Below are positions 7,908 to 16,639 of a DNA stretch of 64,000 nucleotides, piece by piece. The stretch's first letter is position 1. The number at the start of each line of letters is the position of its first letter. A model generated the notes under the pieces. That model ran no database searches and was not told where the DNA came from. It was given only the letters and a program-made list of their open reading frames with translations. The translations under genes were made by a program, and so were the position numbers. Source of the stretch: Granulicella mallensis MP5ACTX8 (lineage in GTDB: Bacteria > Acidobacteriota > Terriglobia > Terriglobales > Acidobacteriaceae); assembly GCF_000178955.2 (NCBI RefSeq), contig NC_016631.1:4588001-4652000 (forward strand), in the 5' to 3' direction.

Positions 7908-9449
7908 TTAGTGTTGCGTGGTCAGAACGCGAATGCCCACACCCTGCAGCGTAATATGCGTCTCAACCGTATTATTATCGGTGCGAATAATTGTGAGGTC
8001 CTCACTGTCCGGAGAGGTGACATACACCTTACCGGTCGGCTTACCAGCGGTCGACGCGATCGTAGCCGGGTGTCCGTGCACCAGTGTGGGGTTCGCATTC
8101 GGGTCCGATGCCAGTGCCGTCGTGATGCCGCAGATCGTTGCAGTCACCGTGAACGAAGACAGACTCACAACACTGACCGAACCTTCGGTGGCAGCGCAGT
8201 GCACAGGATCGCTGTTATTCACGACATAGGCCTGGGTGCCATCGCTCAACACCGAAACCATGCTCGGGTTAACACCGACGGAAACCGTTCCCAAAACCGT
8301 TCCAAAGTTATTCGCATCCGTCGGATTGGCAAGATTGCAAGTAGGATTACCCGTCGGCGAGGCGATATTGCAAAGCGGAATGTTGATGATGGTGAGAGTG
8401 CCAGGAGTCGTGCCGTCACCTTTGCTCAGCACAGCCAGTTGGGAATTGATCGTCGAAAGATCCGCCCAGACCGGATTCGTGCCGACAGCCAAAGGAATCG
8501 TGCCAACCGAAGATTTGGGAAACTGTACACCGGTATCCGGTGCATTGTTCACCACATTGATCACCGAAATATTGTTTGATCCCTGGTTCAGGATGAAAGC
8601 GCGCCTGGTATCGGGCGTCATCACACCATAGACCGGATTCGTTCCCACGGGAATAGTGGCCGAGGTAGCCAACTGAGTGCCTTCGATGGAGGATACCTCC
8701 CCGTTGCCGCCTGCATCCTGGCTGATCGCATAAACACGCTGTGTTCCATCGGCGCCAACCACATATCCGGGAATCTGGCCGGGAGGAAGGTTGATAGGTT
8801 GCAGCAGCGATGGAGTGGGCGAGACGCTCAGTGCCGCAATCGAGGGGCCAACACTCGGCAGCGTGCCTGCCTGAGTTACAAACACCGTCTCACCAGTGGT
8901 TCCCACAGAGATCGCCGACATGCTGATAGGATTTGCTCCCTCCGCAAGTGCAGTCTGCACGACGTCCTGGGTCAGCAGGGTTGTCGGATTGCCGAGCGGG
9001 AACTCATTGAAGCTTCCCTGGGGGTTGACCACGTATCCGGAAGTACTGACTGTCGTCGATCCACTGCCTGTAGTCGCTCCGGCGGCATTGAGCGCAAACA
9101 TATTCGGATTGACAGGGGTAGGAGCACCGCAGGGAGACGGCAGCGCTGGCGAAAGCGTCGGAAGCTGAAGGATGTTGGGCGTTGAAAGCACCGTATCGCC
9201 CGAGACATCGACAAACGTGAGCAGTCCAGGCAAAAACTGGCAGGTAGCCGCGTTTGCAGGATCAGGTCCAGGATTGGAGATCGCTATAGCGTACTGACCA
9301 GATGGCTGCCCAGCGGGCCCAACCGGATTGGTAGCCGTAACGACAGGGCGGTACTGATTGCCGCAACCGCACGCAAAAACCGCCGCCGCAGCGGCTACCG
9401 TGAAGACGGCCAACAGGTTGCGCCGCTCCTTTACTGCTGTTTGTTGCAT
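7908..9449 (-). CDS. Secreted lipoprotein with YncE-like beta-propeller repeats, 513 aa
   Basis: The first residues ('MQQTAVKERRNLLAVF...') form a lipoprotein signal ending in 'AVFACGCGN', so the mature protein is probably lipid-anchored. The body has recurring propeller-like units such as 'VGTNPVYGVMTPDTRRAFILN', 'VGTNPVWADLSTINSQLAVLS' and 'VGVNPSMVSVLSDGTQAYVVN', as in YncE/lactonase-type surface proteins. The start at 9449 was preferred to an upstream one at 9644 because it has a GGAG ribosome site and gives the signal peptide. The ligand is unknown; such proteins are frequent in Acidobacteriota. Confidence 0.75.
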   Translation of the reverse strand: MQQTAVKERRNLLAVFTVAAAAAVFACGCGNQYRPVVTATNPVGPAGQPSGQYAIAISNPGPDPANAATCQFLPGLLTFVDVSGDTVLSTPNILQLPTLSPALPSPCGAPTPVNPNMFALNAAGATTGSGSTTVSTSGYVVNPQGSFNEFPLGNPTTLLTQDVVQTALAEGANPISMSAISVGTTGETVFVTQAGTLPSVGPSIAALSVSPTPSLLQPINLPPGQIPGYVVGADGTQRVYAISQDAGGNGEVSSIEGTQLATSATIPVGTNPVYGVMTPDTRRAFILNQGSNNISVINVVNNAPDTGVQFPKSSVGTIPLAVGTNPVWADLSTINSQLAVLSKGDGTTPGTLTIINIPLCNIASPTGNPTCNLANPTDANNFGTVLGTVSVGVNPSMVSVLSDGTQAYVVNNSDPVHCAATEGSVSVVSLSSFTVTATICGITTALASDPNANPTLVHGHPATIASTAGKPTGKVYVTSPDSEDLTIIRTDNNTVETHITLQGVGIRVLTTQH

Positions 9450-9663
9450 CGTTGCTCCGTGCAAAACTGCTCCTAACAAACCTTTGGGAAACCGCTCAAG
9501 CCGATGACTCGATATCGGGTCTATCAACATCTGATTGTAAACGAGGGGACTGTACTGTCCCATGCATAACGCCATCTTCCCGTTGAAAGGCGAAATTCCG
9601 AGCTTCTGCCGAGATGACAATGTTCGGATATTTACATCTTCCATGAGCTTCTACAATCATCAA

Positions 9664-11811
9664 ATGGATCTACGACGCTCCCTCCGTGCTCTGCCACGCT
9701 TCGCAACGGCCACGCTCGCCCTCCTGCTTTGCGCCGCAACCCCTGCCGTACGTGCCCAGCTCACCGAAGTGGGAGATGGCGGTCCAGGTCCGGTAAAGGC
9801 CCAGCACCTCACGGTCGAGCTCACATCGCTGTCCCCGCAGGTTGCCGTTGGCGGACAGGTCCAGGCAGGCCTGGTCATCACCATTGAGGAACACTGGCAC
9901 GTTTACTGGACCAACGCCGGCTTCTCCGGGGAGCCGCCAAAGATCCACTGGACACTGCCTCAGGGCATCACCACCGGCCCCCTCCAGTTCCCGCCACCCT
10001 CACGGTTACCGCTCGGCCCCTACATGGACTACGGCTACGAGGACCATGTAGCGTTGCCCTTCACCGTCACCGCCTCGCCCTCGCTGAAACCTGGCAAAGT
10101 GCATCTGGATGCACATGTGAACTGGCTGGTATGCAGCAGCGTCTGCCTGCCGGGTAAAGCCCATCTCGGCCTCGACCTTGACGTCGCAAAAGGCCCGCTG
10201 CCGGCGCCGGCCGTCGTTGGCACCCTTGGCACGGCTATCACCAGCCTTCCCCGGCCGCTGCGTCCCGATATGAGCGTCGATGTGATCGGCGGAGCCAAAG
10301 AGGTCGTCTTTACCCTGAAAACCGGCGGACGCGAGGCAGAAGCGGAAATTTATCCGTTCGACTCCGGCCAGATCAGCGATACCTCCGACCAGACCGTCGA
10401 GCCACTGCCCGATGGCATTCGCGTGCGCGTGCCCCGGGCGCACGTCTCGCCTGAGTCCGATCAGCTTACGCCCCTCCCGGCAACGATTCATGGCCTCTTC
10501 AAACTGACCGATACCGAGGCCTACGATTTCACAGCGAAAGTCGTTCCGGGGGAGGTTCCAACCCCCACTGCCGGAGCGAAGAAGGGCACGGATACCACCG
10601 GTGCAACCAGCGTGACCCTCTTCGGAGCCATTGGTCTCGCCTTTCTCGGCGGACTGATCCTTAACCTGATGCCGTGCGTCTTCCCCGTGCTCTTCATCAA
10701 GGGCATGGCATTGGTGAACTCCTCCACGGAGGAACGTGGTCGTCAGCGAACCCATGGGCTCGTCTACACGCTGGGCATCGTCGCCTCGTTCTGGGTTGTG
10801 GTCGCCGTGCTGCTCGTCCTGCGAACAACAGGCAAAGAGCTGGGCTGGGGCTTCCAGCTTCAGTCTCCGGTGTTCGTCGCCGTGCTGGCCTCGTTCTTCT
10901 TCTTCCTCGCCCTGTCGCTCGCCGGACAGTTTGAGCTCGGGCTCTCGCTCACCAGCGCCGGCGGAGGCCTGGCTAAGAAGCAAGGCCTAACAGGCAGCTT
11001 CTTCACCGGAGTGCTCGCCACCGTCGTAGCAACACCCTGCACAGGTCCTCTGATGGGCGCGGCCATCGGCTTCGCCCTTGCGCAACCGGCGTGGCTCACA
11101 TTCCTCGTCTTCACTGCGCTTGCCCTGGGTCTCGCGCTGCCCTATCTCGCACTCACCATGCAACCGCAGTGGACGAAAATTCTGCCCAGGCCCGGCGCCT
11201 GGATGGAAGTGTTCAAGCAGCTCACCTCGGTGATCCTGTTCATCACTGCCATCTGGCTCACCTGGGTCTTCGGACACCTCTACGCAAACGATGGCATCGA
11301 CCGCATCGTCGCGTTGCTGGCCTGCTTCCTGGTGCTGGCGATTGCCGGCTGGGTGCTGGGACGCTGGCCCGCCAAATGGGGTTCGACCATCGTCGCAGTC
11401 CTGCTGATTCTTGGAGGGCTCATCATCCCGCTGCGTAAGCCCGCGGTTGAGACGCTAACCTGGCAACCTTACACACAGGCGAACTTCGATGCCGCACGCG
11501 CATCCGGCAAGCCCATCTTCATCGACTTCACCGCCGCCTGGTGCCTGAGCTGCCAGGTCAACGAGCGCGCCGTTCTACGCTCAAAGGATGTCGAGTCGAA
11601 GCTCATCGACAACCACGTCCAACTGCTCAAGGCCGACTGGACACAGTACGACCCGCAGATCACGCAGGAGTTAGCTGCGGTAGGCCGCAGCGGCGTCCCC
11701 ACCTACGTCATCTACCCCGGAAGCAAGAACTCCAATGCCGATGTGCTGCCTGAGTTGCTGACCAAGGATATTGTGCTGAAGGCCATCGAGAAGGACAGCA
11801 AAACCGACTAG
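9664..11811 (+). CDS. DsbD-family protein-disulfide reductase (thioredoxin fused), 715 aa
   Basis: Domains in order: signal peptide (residues 1-31, ending 'AVRAQ'); a DsbD N-terminal beta domain with the cysteine pair in 'CSSVCLPGKA'; an eight-helix membrane domain with the paired cysteines in 'NLMPCVFPV' and 'ATPCTGPLMGAA'; and a periplasmic thioredoxin domain with CLSC at about 627-630. It would pass electrons from cytoplasmic thioredoxin to periplasmic thiols. Start choice is uncertain: ATG 9664 gives a clean signal peptide, while 9643 and 9562 are in frame without better ribosome sites. The last 41 bases recur at 14940-14980. A strong terminator overlaps the stop. Confidence 0.88.
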   Translation: MDLRRSLRALPRFATATLALLLCAATPAVRAQLTEVGDGGPGPVKAQHLTVELTSLSPQVAVGGQVQAGLVITIEEHWHVYWTNAGFSGEPPKIHWTLPQGITTGPLQFPPPSRLPLGPYMDYGYEDHVALPFTVTASPSLKPGKVHLDAHVNWLVCSSVCLPGKAHLGLDLDVAKGPLPAPAVVGTLGTAITSLPRPLRPDMSVDVIGGAKEVVFTLKTGGREAEAEIYPFDSGQISDTSDQTVEPLPDGIRVRVPRAHVSPESDQLTPLPATIHGLFKLTDTEAYDFTAKVVPGEVPTPTAGAKKGTDTTGATSVTLFGAIGLAFLGGLILNLMPCVFPVLFIKGMALVNSSTEERGRQRTHGLVYTLGIVASFWVVVAVLLVLRTTGKELGWGFQLQSPVFVAVLASFFFFLALSLAGQFELGLSLTSAGGGLAKKQGLTGSFFTGVLATVVATPCTGPLMGAAIGFALAQPAWLTFLVFTALALGLALPYLALTMQPQWTKILPRPGAWMEVFKQLTSVILFITAIWLTWVFGHLYANDGIDRIVALLACFLVLAIAGWVLGRWPAKWGSTIVAVLLILGGLIIPLRKPAVETLTWQPYTQANFDAARASGKPIFIDFTAAWCLSCQVNERAVLRSKDVESKLIDNHVQLLKADWTQYDPQITQELAAVGRSGVPTYVIYPGSKNSNADVLPELLTKDIVLKAIEKDSKTD

Positions 11812-11812
11812 G
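11772..11812. repeat. Direct repeat copy 1: dsbD 3' end
   Basis: The last 40 bases of the DsbD-family gene plus one. It matches 14940-14980 at 40 of 41 positions (single C/A change at 11784) and matches 13728-13762 more loosely. It marks the left boundary of the 3.17-kb protease cassette. Confidence 0.8.
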
Positions 11813-11846
11813 TTGTCAGGGTACCCTGACAACCTACGACTTTTTT
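11811..11846 (+). terminator. Terminator of the DsbD-family gene
   Basis: GGTTGTCAGGGT (11811-11822) and ACCCTGACAACC (11823-11834) form a perfect 24-base palindrome starting in the stop codon. CTACGAC and a six-T run (11841-11846) follow. The stem leaves only a minimal loop but the T run supports termination. Confidence 0.75.
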
Positions 11847-11887
11847 ACGAATCCTGCATTAATAGAGCGCGCAGATTGCAATAATGA

Positions 11888-11916
11888 TTGACAGGCGGAA
11901 AGTGATCACTTAGGGT
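11888..11916 (+). promoter_or_regulatory. Candidate promoter of the protease cassette
   Basis: A perfect -35 box TTGACA (11888-11893), a 17-base spacer and a poor -10 box TAGGGT (11911-11916). AT-rich TTTTAAAATCCC follows. It would drive the broken secreted-protein ORF and the first protease. The weak -10 keeps this tentative. Confidence 0.3.
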
Positions 11917-12003
11917 TGGGAACATCTTTTAAAATCCCACTCCAAGGAAATTCCTTATGCTGAGCAATAAGCTGAGATTCTCAACAACTGCATCTCGATT
12001 AGC

Positions 12004-12627
12004 TTGTTAGATTTGCTAACAGGATGCACGGTAACCGGAAGTGCCGGAGCGCCTGCGACATACAGCACCTCTACTGGGGGCTGGACAATTGGCGGCCAAG
12101 TCGATGTCACCGTCGGCAAGACCACCAAGTCTGGCACATTGCCGAACGCCATAATGCCTGTCTGCGGAGACGCAACTCCCACCACATCCAGTCTGCTCTT
12201 CGTGCTCCCTACAGGAGTGGCGCTCAGAAACAACCAGGCAGTAGTGACCCTCGTGGCGACCACAGACACAGGATACACATCGTCTATCGCTGTGCCTGTA
12301 ACCGCATCCTCCATGGGCTCAACACAAGCCAACTCGATCTCTTACGCTTATACCGTTCCGGATTCAACCGACCTGCAAAACTGGAAATCGCAGGTAGATG
12401 CGAACACAACCAACACCGCTACACTTAGTGTCCAGACCTCCGTGCCTGCTGTTGTAACTGGAACAGCCCCGTCGTATCCCGTGCAGATCACAGCTACTAG
12501 TCCGATGGGAGATTTCAATGTAGCTACGGTGAACGTGTCTGGAAACGCCACGTCCCCAAGCGGCCCGAGTGGTAACTGCCCGACACGAGGGAACTGCCTG
12601 GAACCCGGTTCAGGAGGAAGCAATTGA
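12004..12627 (+). pseudogene. Probably frame-shifted secreted/lipoprotein gene upstream of protease 1
   Basis: An open frame of about 207 codons has only a TTG at 12004 as a possible start. It encodes a Thr/Ser/Val-rich, beta-strand-like protein ending 'EPGSGGSN'. Near its start is a lipobox-like 'LLTGC'. In another frame, ATG 11957 with AGGAA upstream gives 'MLSNKLRFSTTASRLAC' and then a TAG at 12008, just where this frame opens. A single frameshift would join a signal-peptide-like start to the lipobox, so the gene looks broken, or starts in an unusual way. Its stop overlaps the TTG start of protease 1 (TTGA). Function unknown. Confidence 0.45.
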
Positions 12628-12690
12628 AGGCTTCTTCCTCCTGTCAGCTAAGCTCTTGTCGAGCAGGAGGACTGATCGTCCTCCTGCTCG
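12611..12690 (+). promoter_or_regulatory. Stacked hairpins covering the protease 1 ribosome site
   Basis: CAGGAGGAAG (12611-12620), the Shine-Dalgarno, pairs perfectly with CTTCCTCCTG (12634-12643), placing the TTG start (12624) in the loop. A second stem, CGAGCAGGAGGAC (12660-12672) with GTCCTCCTGCTCG (12678-12690), follows in the signal-peptide codons. Both stems contain AGGAGG/CCTCCT, so the strands can swap partners. This could make translation depend on the upstream ORF's ribosomes opening the stem. Confidence 0.5.
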
Positions 12691-13643
12691 CAATCTTGGC
12701 TCCAACCCTCCAGATGAAGGCCCAAAGCAGCAAAACAAAACCTGCCTTTTCACTTCCCTTCGTAAATCACGATGGCTATATTATTGTGAGTCTCGACTTT
12801 AACAAAGCAGGTCCCAGATTTTTCCTTGTAGATACAGGACTCTCCGATACGATGCTTGACTCGGGGTTCGCCGAGCAAATGAAACTGGATACATACGAGG
12901 AGAAAGGGCTCAAAGCTACTGGGATCTTCAGTCAGGATGCTATCCCTGCGCGTGTTGCCCGCAAAGGTGTTATCCATCAAAAGAAATTGTCCTTTGCAAG
13001 TGGCCCTTACCCAATCTTTAATATAAGTGGCTTGAGCCAAGGGCTGGGAATCGACCTGGCTGGCGTTTTAGGATTTCCAATTTTTGGGAAATACGTCGTC
13101 GAAATCAACTACGATACAAAGACCCTCGACTACTTCAAACCGAAGAAGTTCGAATATCAAGGTTCGGGGCAAGTACTTCCACTCAAAGGATCTCGAAAGT
13201 TGATTATCGATGCGGGACTGACGTTAAACAACTGCCAACAAGTCTCCGTCCCGCTAATTCTCGACACCGGCTCTAACGATTCTCTGCAGTTAGACAAGAC
13301 TGCACAGATAAAGTACGGTTTTCCTGGAAAACAGCCCCTGCACTCTAATGGCAAAGGGACTATCGTAATGGGCGGGCCTGAGGGAACGGAGATGGAACCC
13401 AGTAGCAAAGCGGGGAAGATCAAGTCCTTGCAGCTTGGTTCCTACACTTTACCGGATGTCGAAACCGTTTTCGCGGAAAGAGACGCTGTCACCGAAGATA
13501 GTGCACCCACAGACGGAGTTCTCGGCGTCGAGCTTCTATCTCAATTCAACATCATCGTCAATAAACCAAATGGCAGCCTGATTCTAGAGTCACGTAAATC
13601 TATGGTAACGAATCAACCTCCAGCATGCGTACCGTCGAGCTAG
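12624..13643 (+). CDS. Secreted two-lobed retropepsin-like aspartic protease, copy 1 (339 aa)
   Basis: A Cys-containing signal region ('GGLIVLLLAILAPTLQMKAQ') is followed by two clan-AA lobes, each with a catalytic-type triad: 'FFLVDTG' (Asp70) and 'PLILDTGSND' (Asp214). One chain thus holds both halves of a pepsin-like active site, while most bacterial relatives have one lobe and dimerise. The TTG start is supported by a strong AGGAGG at 12612-12617 and by the TTGA overlap with the preceding ORF. It is 80% or more identical by eye to the gene at 13818. The coding style is lower in GC than the flanking genes. The substrate is unknown. Confidence 0.75.
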   Translation: MKASSSCQLSSCRAGGLIVLLLAILAPTLQMKAQSSKTKPAFSLPFVNHDGYIIVSLDFNKAGPRFFLVDTGLSDTMLDSGFAEQMKLDTYEEKGLKATGIFSQDAIPARVARKGVIHQKKLSFASGPYPIFNISGLSQGLGIDLAGVLGFPIFGKYVVEINYDTKTLDYFKPKKFEYQGSGQVLPLKGSRKLIIDAGLTLNNCQQVSVPLILDTGSNDSLQLDKTAQIKYGFPGKQPLHSNGKGTIVMGGPEGTEMEPSSKAGKIKSLQLGSYTLPDVETVFAERDAVTEDSAPTDGVLGVELLSQFNIIVNKPNGSLILESRKSMVTNQPPACVPSS

Positions 13644-13727
13644 ATCGTGAGATCTCTCTACCTATGATGAATTTGCCTATTCATCACAGTTCATAAATAG
13701 CGTATCTGAAAGCTGTCGACTAGGAAT

Positions 13728-13762
13728 ATTGCGCCAAAAGCAATCGAGAAGAACTGCAAACC
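13728..13762. repeat. Degenerate copy of the dsbD 3' end after protease 1
   Basis: This stretch aligns with 11770-11806 over 'ATTG.GC..AA.GC.ATCGAGAAG.AC.GCAAA', with several substitutions and one indel. It lies at the same place relative to protease 1 as the near-perfect copy at 14940-14980 lies to protease 2. The rest of the 174-base gap is homologous to the 3' flank of protease 2. Confidence 0.6.
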
Positions 13763-13817
13763 TTAGCCAATTAGAATGGCTTGGTAATTAAAAATCTCTC
13801 TATAAGTTGAACGAAAC

Positions 13818-14855
13818 ATGCTGCGACGGAAACAGCTGAGCGCTTCTCCCGCACATCAGTTAAACCCTTGTCGAGCAGGAGGACTAATAATCCTCCTGCT
13901 CGCGATCTTGGCTCCAGGTCTCCAGATGAAGGCCCAGGGGCCAAAAATGAAACCTGCCTTTTCACTTCCCTTCGTGGATCACGATGGCTATATCATTGTG
14001 AGTCTCGATTTTAACAAGGCAGGCCCCAAGTTTTTCCTTGTAGATACAGGAGTCACTGATACCGTACTTGACTCGGGGTTCGCCGAGCAGATGAAGTTGG
14101 ATACACACGAGGAGAAACGACTCAAAGCTACCGGTGGCTTCAGTCATGATGTTATTCCCACCCGTGTCGTTGACAAGGGTGTTATCCACAGAAAAGGGTT
14201 GTCCTTTGCGCGTGGCCCTTACCCCGTCTTTGATATGAGTGGTTTCAGTCAATTCTTTGAAATCGACTTAGCGGGCATCTTAGGGTATCCACTTTTTGGA
14301 AAGTACGTCGTCGAAATCAACTACGATACAAAGAGCCTGGACTTTTTCAAACCCAAGAAGTTTAAATATCAAGGCGCGGGACAGATATTTCAACTCAAAG
14401 GATCTCGAAAGCTGATCATTGATGCCGGGTTGACGTTAAATAGCTGCCAACAGGTTTCCGTTCCTCTATTTCTCGACACCGGCTCTAACGATTCTCTTCA
14501 GCTTGATAAGACCGCACAGCAAAAGTATGGCCTTCCTGGAAAACAGCCTCTGCACCCTAATGGCGAGGGGACTATCGTAATGGGCGGACCTGAGGGAACT
14601 GAGGTGGAACCCAGTAGCAAAGCGGGAAAGATCAAGTCCTTGCAACTTGGTTCCTACGCTTTACCGGATGTCGAAACCGTTTTCGCGGAAAGAGACACTA
14701 TCACCGAAGATAGTGTATGGACAGACGGGGATCTCGGGGTTGACGTCCTGTCTCAATTCAACATCATCGTCAATAAACCAAATGGCAGCCTAATTCTGGA
14801 ACCACGTAAACCTATGGCAACGAACCAACCTCAGACGTGCGTGCCATTGAATTAG
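13818..14855 (+). CDS. Secreted two-lobed retropepsin-like aspartic protease, copy 2 (345 aa)
   Basis: A tandem paralogue of the gene at 12624 with the same layout: hydrophobic signal ('GGLIILLLAILAPGLQMKAQ') and two lobes with 'FFLVDTG' and 'PLFLDTGSND'. The differences lie mainly in the first 15 residues and in the surface loops between the lobes. The ATG at 13818 has no good ribosome site (AACGAAAC precedes it), unlike copy 1. A 12-bp hairpin (13872-13883 with 13891-13902) is kept at the same place in the signal-peptide codons. Its 3' flank ends in a near-perfect copy of the dsbD tail. Confidence 0.72.
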   Translation: MLRRKQLSASPAHQLNPCRAGGLIILLLAILAPGLQMKAQGPKMKPAFSLPFVDHDGYIIVSLDFNKAGPKFFLVDTGVTDTVLDSGFAEQMKLDTHEEKRLKATGGFSHDVIPTRVVDKGVIHRKGLSFARGPYPVFDMSGFSQFFEIDLAGILGYPLFGKYVVEINYDTKSLDFFKPKKFKYQGAGQIFQLKGSRKLIIDAGLTLNSCQQVSVPLFLDTGSNDSLQLDKTAQQKYGLPGKQPLHPNGEGTIVMGGPEGTEVEPSSKAGKIKSLQLGSYALPDVETVFAERDTITEDSVWTDGDLGVDVLSQFNIIVNKPNGSLILEPRKPMATNQPQTCVPLN

Positions 14856-14939
14856 ATCGTGAGACCTTCTACCTGTAATGAATATGGCTATTCAGCACAA
14901 TTCATAAATAGCGCACCTGAAAACTGTCGGCCAAAGATA

Positions 14940-14980
14940 TGTGCTGAAGGCAATCGAGAAGGACAGCAAAACCGACTAGG
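14940..14980. repeat. Direct repeat copy 3: near-perfect dsbD 3' end
   Basis: 40 of 41 bases equal the end of the DsbD-family gene at 11772-11812, including its stop codon TAG. No reading frame of that family precedes it. It marks the right boundary of the protease cassette; sequence resembling an ordinary intergenic spacer follows up to purK. Confidence 0.85.
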
Positions 14981-15010
14981 GAAAGTAGCGCGTTTTGTAC
15001 ATCACAACCT

Positions 15011-15049
15011 GGGTGCCCCATCCTCGACGCGCGTCGAGGATGGGCACCC
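15011..15049. repeat. Long GC-rich hairpin downstream of purK
   Basis: GGGTGCCCCATCCTCGACGC (15011-15030) pairs with GCGTCGAGGATGGGCACCC (15031-15049), a 19-bp stem with one bulged C. There is no T run on the purK strand. It may be an intergenic repeat unit or a stem protecting the end of the pur transcript. Confidence 0.5.
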
Positions 15050-15062
15050 GGATATAGCTTGT

Positions 15063-16142
15063 CTAAATCTGCCCCAGCCGCCGCTGCCACTCTGCAATCA
15101 CTGTTGTCTCAGACGCCGCGCACGTCAGGTGCCCCACCTTACGCCCAGGTCGAGACTCCTTGCCGTAGTCGTGCCGAAACAACACCGGAAACTGCGCCGT
15201 CTCTTCTACCGAAGGCATCATTCCAATGCAGTTCAGCATGACCGTCGGCCGGCTCTCCGTGCTGCCCAGCTCCATCCCCGCAATAGCACGCAGATGATTT
15301 TCAAACTGCGAGGTCTTTGAGCCTTCAATCGTCCAGTGGCCGGAGTTATGCACCCGCGGCGCCATTTCATTGGCCCGCAGCGTATCTCCCTGCACAAAGA
15401 ACTCGATCGCCAGCACACCGACATAGTCGAGTTCTTCCAGAATCTTCGTCATATAGGCTTCAGCCTGCGCCTGCAAAGTAGAAGCATGAGCATAGGGCGC
15501 GATAGAGGTCCGCAAGATACCGTCGCGATGATGGTTTTCGATCAGCGGATAGAACACAATCTGCCCCGTCCGTCCGCGTGCCGCAATCAGCGATACCTCG
15601 GCATCGAACCGCAGCATCCCCTCGAGGATGCACGACACACGGCCGATCTCCTCCCACGCCGCCGCAGCATCTTCAGGACGATGCAACCGCACCTGCCCCT
15701 TGCCGTCGTAGCCCATGCGGCGCGTCTTGAGAATCGCCGGCAGTCCGGTAGAAACGATCGCCCGCTCCAAATCCTGCAGGCTATCGACTGGCGCAAACGG
15801 CGCAGTGCCGATGCCGCAGACCTGAAAGAAACTCTTCTCCGGCAGGCGGTCCTGCGCAATGCCGACAGCGCGCGCGTTCGGATAGAGGTTCAACCCGTGC
15901 AGCACAGTCGCATCGATGTTCTCGCTCTCGATCGTGACCAGATCGACCTGAGCCGCAAACGCTGCGACCGCTGCCGCGTCGTCCAGATCGACAGCTACCA
16001 CCGGCGCAACCTGTTCGGCACAGTCGCCAGGCTGGCCGGCGCAGATGATATCCACGTCAAGCCGCCTGCCTGCCTCTGCCAGCATGAGCGCCAACTGCCC
16101 GGCGCCGAGGATACCGATACGGGTTCGTGCTGTCTGTGTCAT
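15063..16142 (-). CDS. purK: 5-(carboxyamino)imidazole ribonucleotide synthase
   Basis: 359 aa, ATP-grasp fold. It makes N5-CAIR from AIR, bicarbonate and ATP. The N-terminus '[21 protein letters not shown]' is the family's typical beginning; '[14 protein letters not shown]' carries the ATP-binding lysine and glycine loop, and '[29 protein letters not shown]' holds the metal and phosphate-binding residues. The ATG overlaps the purE stop (ATGA, 16139-16142). It is the last gene of the pur operon. The purEK pair implies the two-step bacterial carboxylation route. Confidence 0.95.
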   Translation of the reverse strand: MTQTARTRIGILGAGQLALMLAEAGRRLDVDIICAGQPGDCAEQVAPVVAVDLDDAAAVAAFAAQVDLVTIESENIDATVLHGLNLYPNARAVGIAQDRLPEKSFFQVCGIGTAPFAPVDSLQDLERAIVSTGLPAILKTRRMGYDGKGQVRLHRPEDAAAAWEEIGRVSCILEGMLRFDAEVSLIAARGRTGQIVFYPLIENHHRDGILRTSIAPYAHASTLQAQAEAYMTKILEELDYVGVLAIEFFVQGDTLRANEMAPRVHNSGHWTIEGSKTSQFENHLRAIAGMELGSTESRPTVMLNCIGMMPSVEETAQFPVLFRHDYGKESRPGRKVGHLTCAASETTVIAEWQRRLGQI

Positions 16143-16639
16143 GCGCGCGGATTCGGGTTCTTCAAAACGGTCTTCGTCTGGGTGCTGCGAAACTTCTCCA
16201 GCTTCGCTGCAAGAGCTTTGTCTTCGAGCGCCAGAACCGCCACGGCAAACAGCGCCGCATTCTTCGCTCCTGCCGGGCCGATGGCGAACGTCGCAACAGG
16301 AATGCCCGCAGGCATCTGCGCGATTGATAGCAGTGAATCCAGTCCATCCAGCGCGCGGCTCTTCACCGGAACTCCCAGCACCGGAAGGCTTGTCTTCGAT
16401 GCCACCATTCCCGGCAGATGAGCGGCCCCACCTGCACCCGCGATGATGAGTCGCAGACCACGGTCCTTCGCGCTCTCGGCGTACTTGATCATCTTGTCCG
16501 GCGTGCGATGCGCGGAGACAACCTCAGCCTCATAGCCGATGCCAAACTCATCCAGCACCTTCGCGGCCTCTTCCATCGTCGGCCAGTCGGACTTCGATCC
16601 CATGATGATGCCGACATAGATATTTTTCTGCTTCGCCAT
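16139..16639 (-). CDS. purE: N5-CAIR mutase (class I PurE)
   Basis: 166 aa. It converts N5-CAIR from PurK into CAIR. The signature '[13 protein letters not shown]' binds substrate phosphate, and '[17 protein letters not shown]' includes the active-site histidine region. An in-frame TTG four codons upstream is possible, but the ATG at 16639 has GGAGAG at the right distance. That ATG overlaps the purN stop (TAATG), so translation is coupled. The protein normally forms an octamer. Confidence 0.95.
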   Translation of the reverse strand: MAKQKNIYVGIIMGSKSDWPTMEEAAKVLDEFGIGYEAEVVSAHRTPDKMIKYAESAKDRGLRLIIAGAGGAAHLPGMVASKTSLPVLGVPVKSRALDGLDSLLSIAQMPAGIPVATFAIGPAGAKNAALFAVAVLALEDKALAAKLEKFRSTQTKTVLKNPNPRA

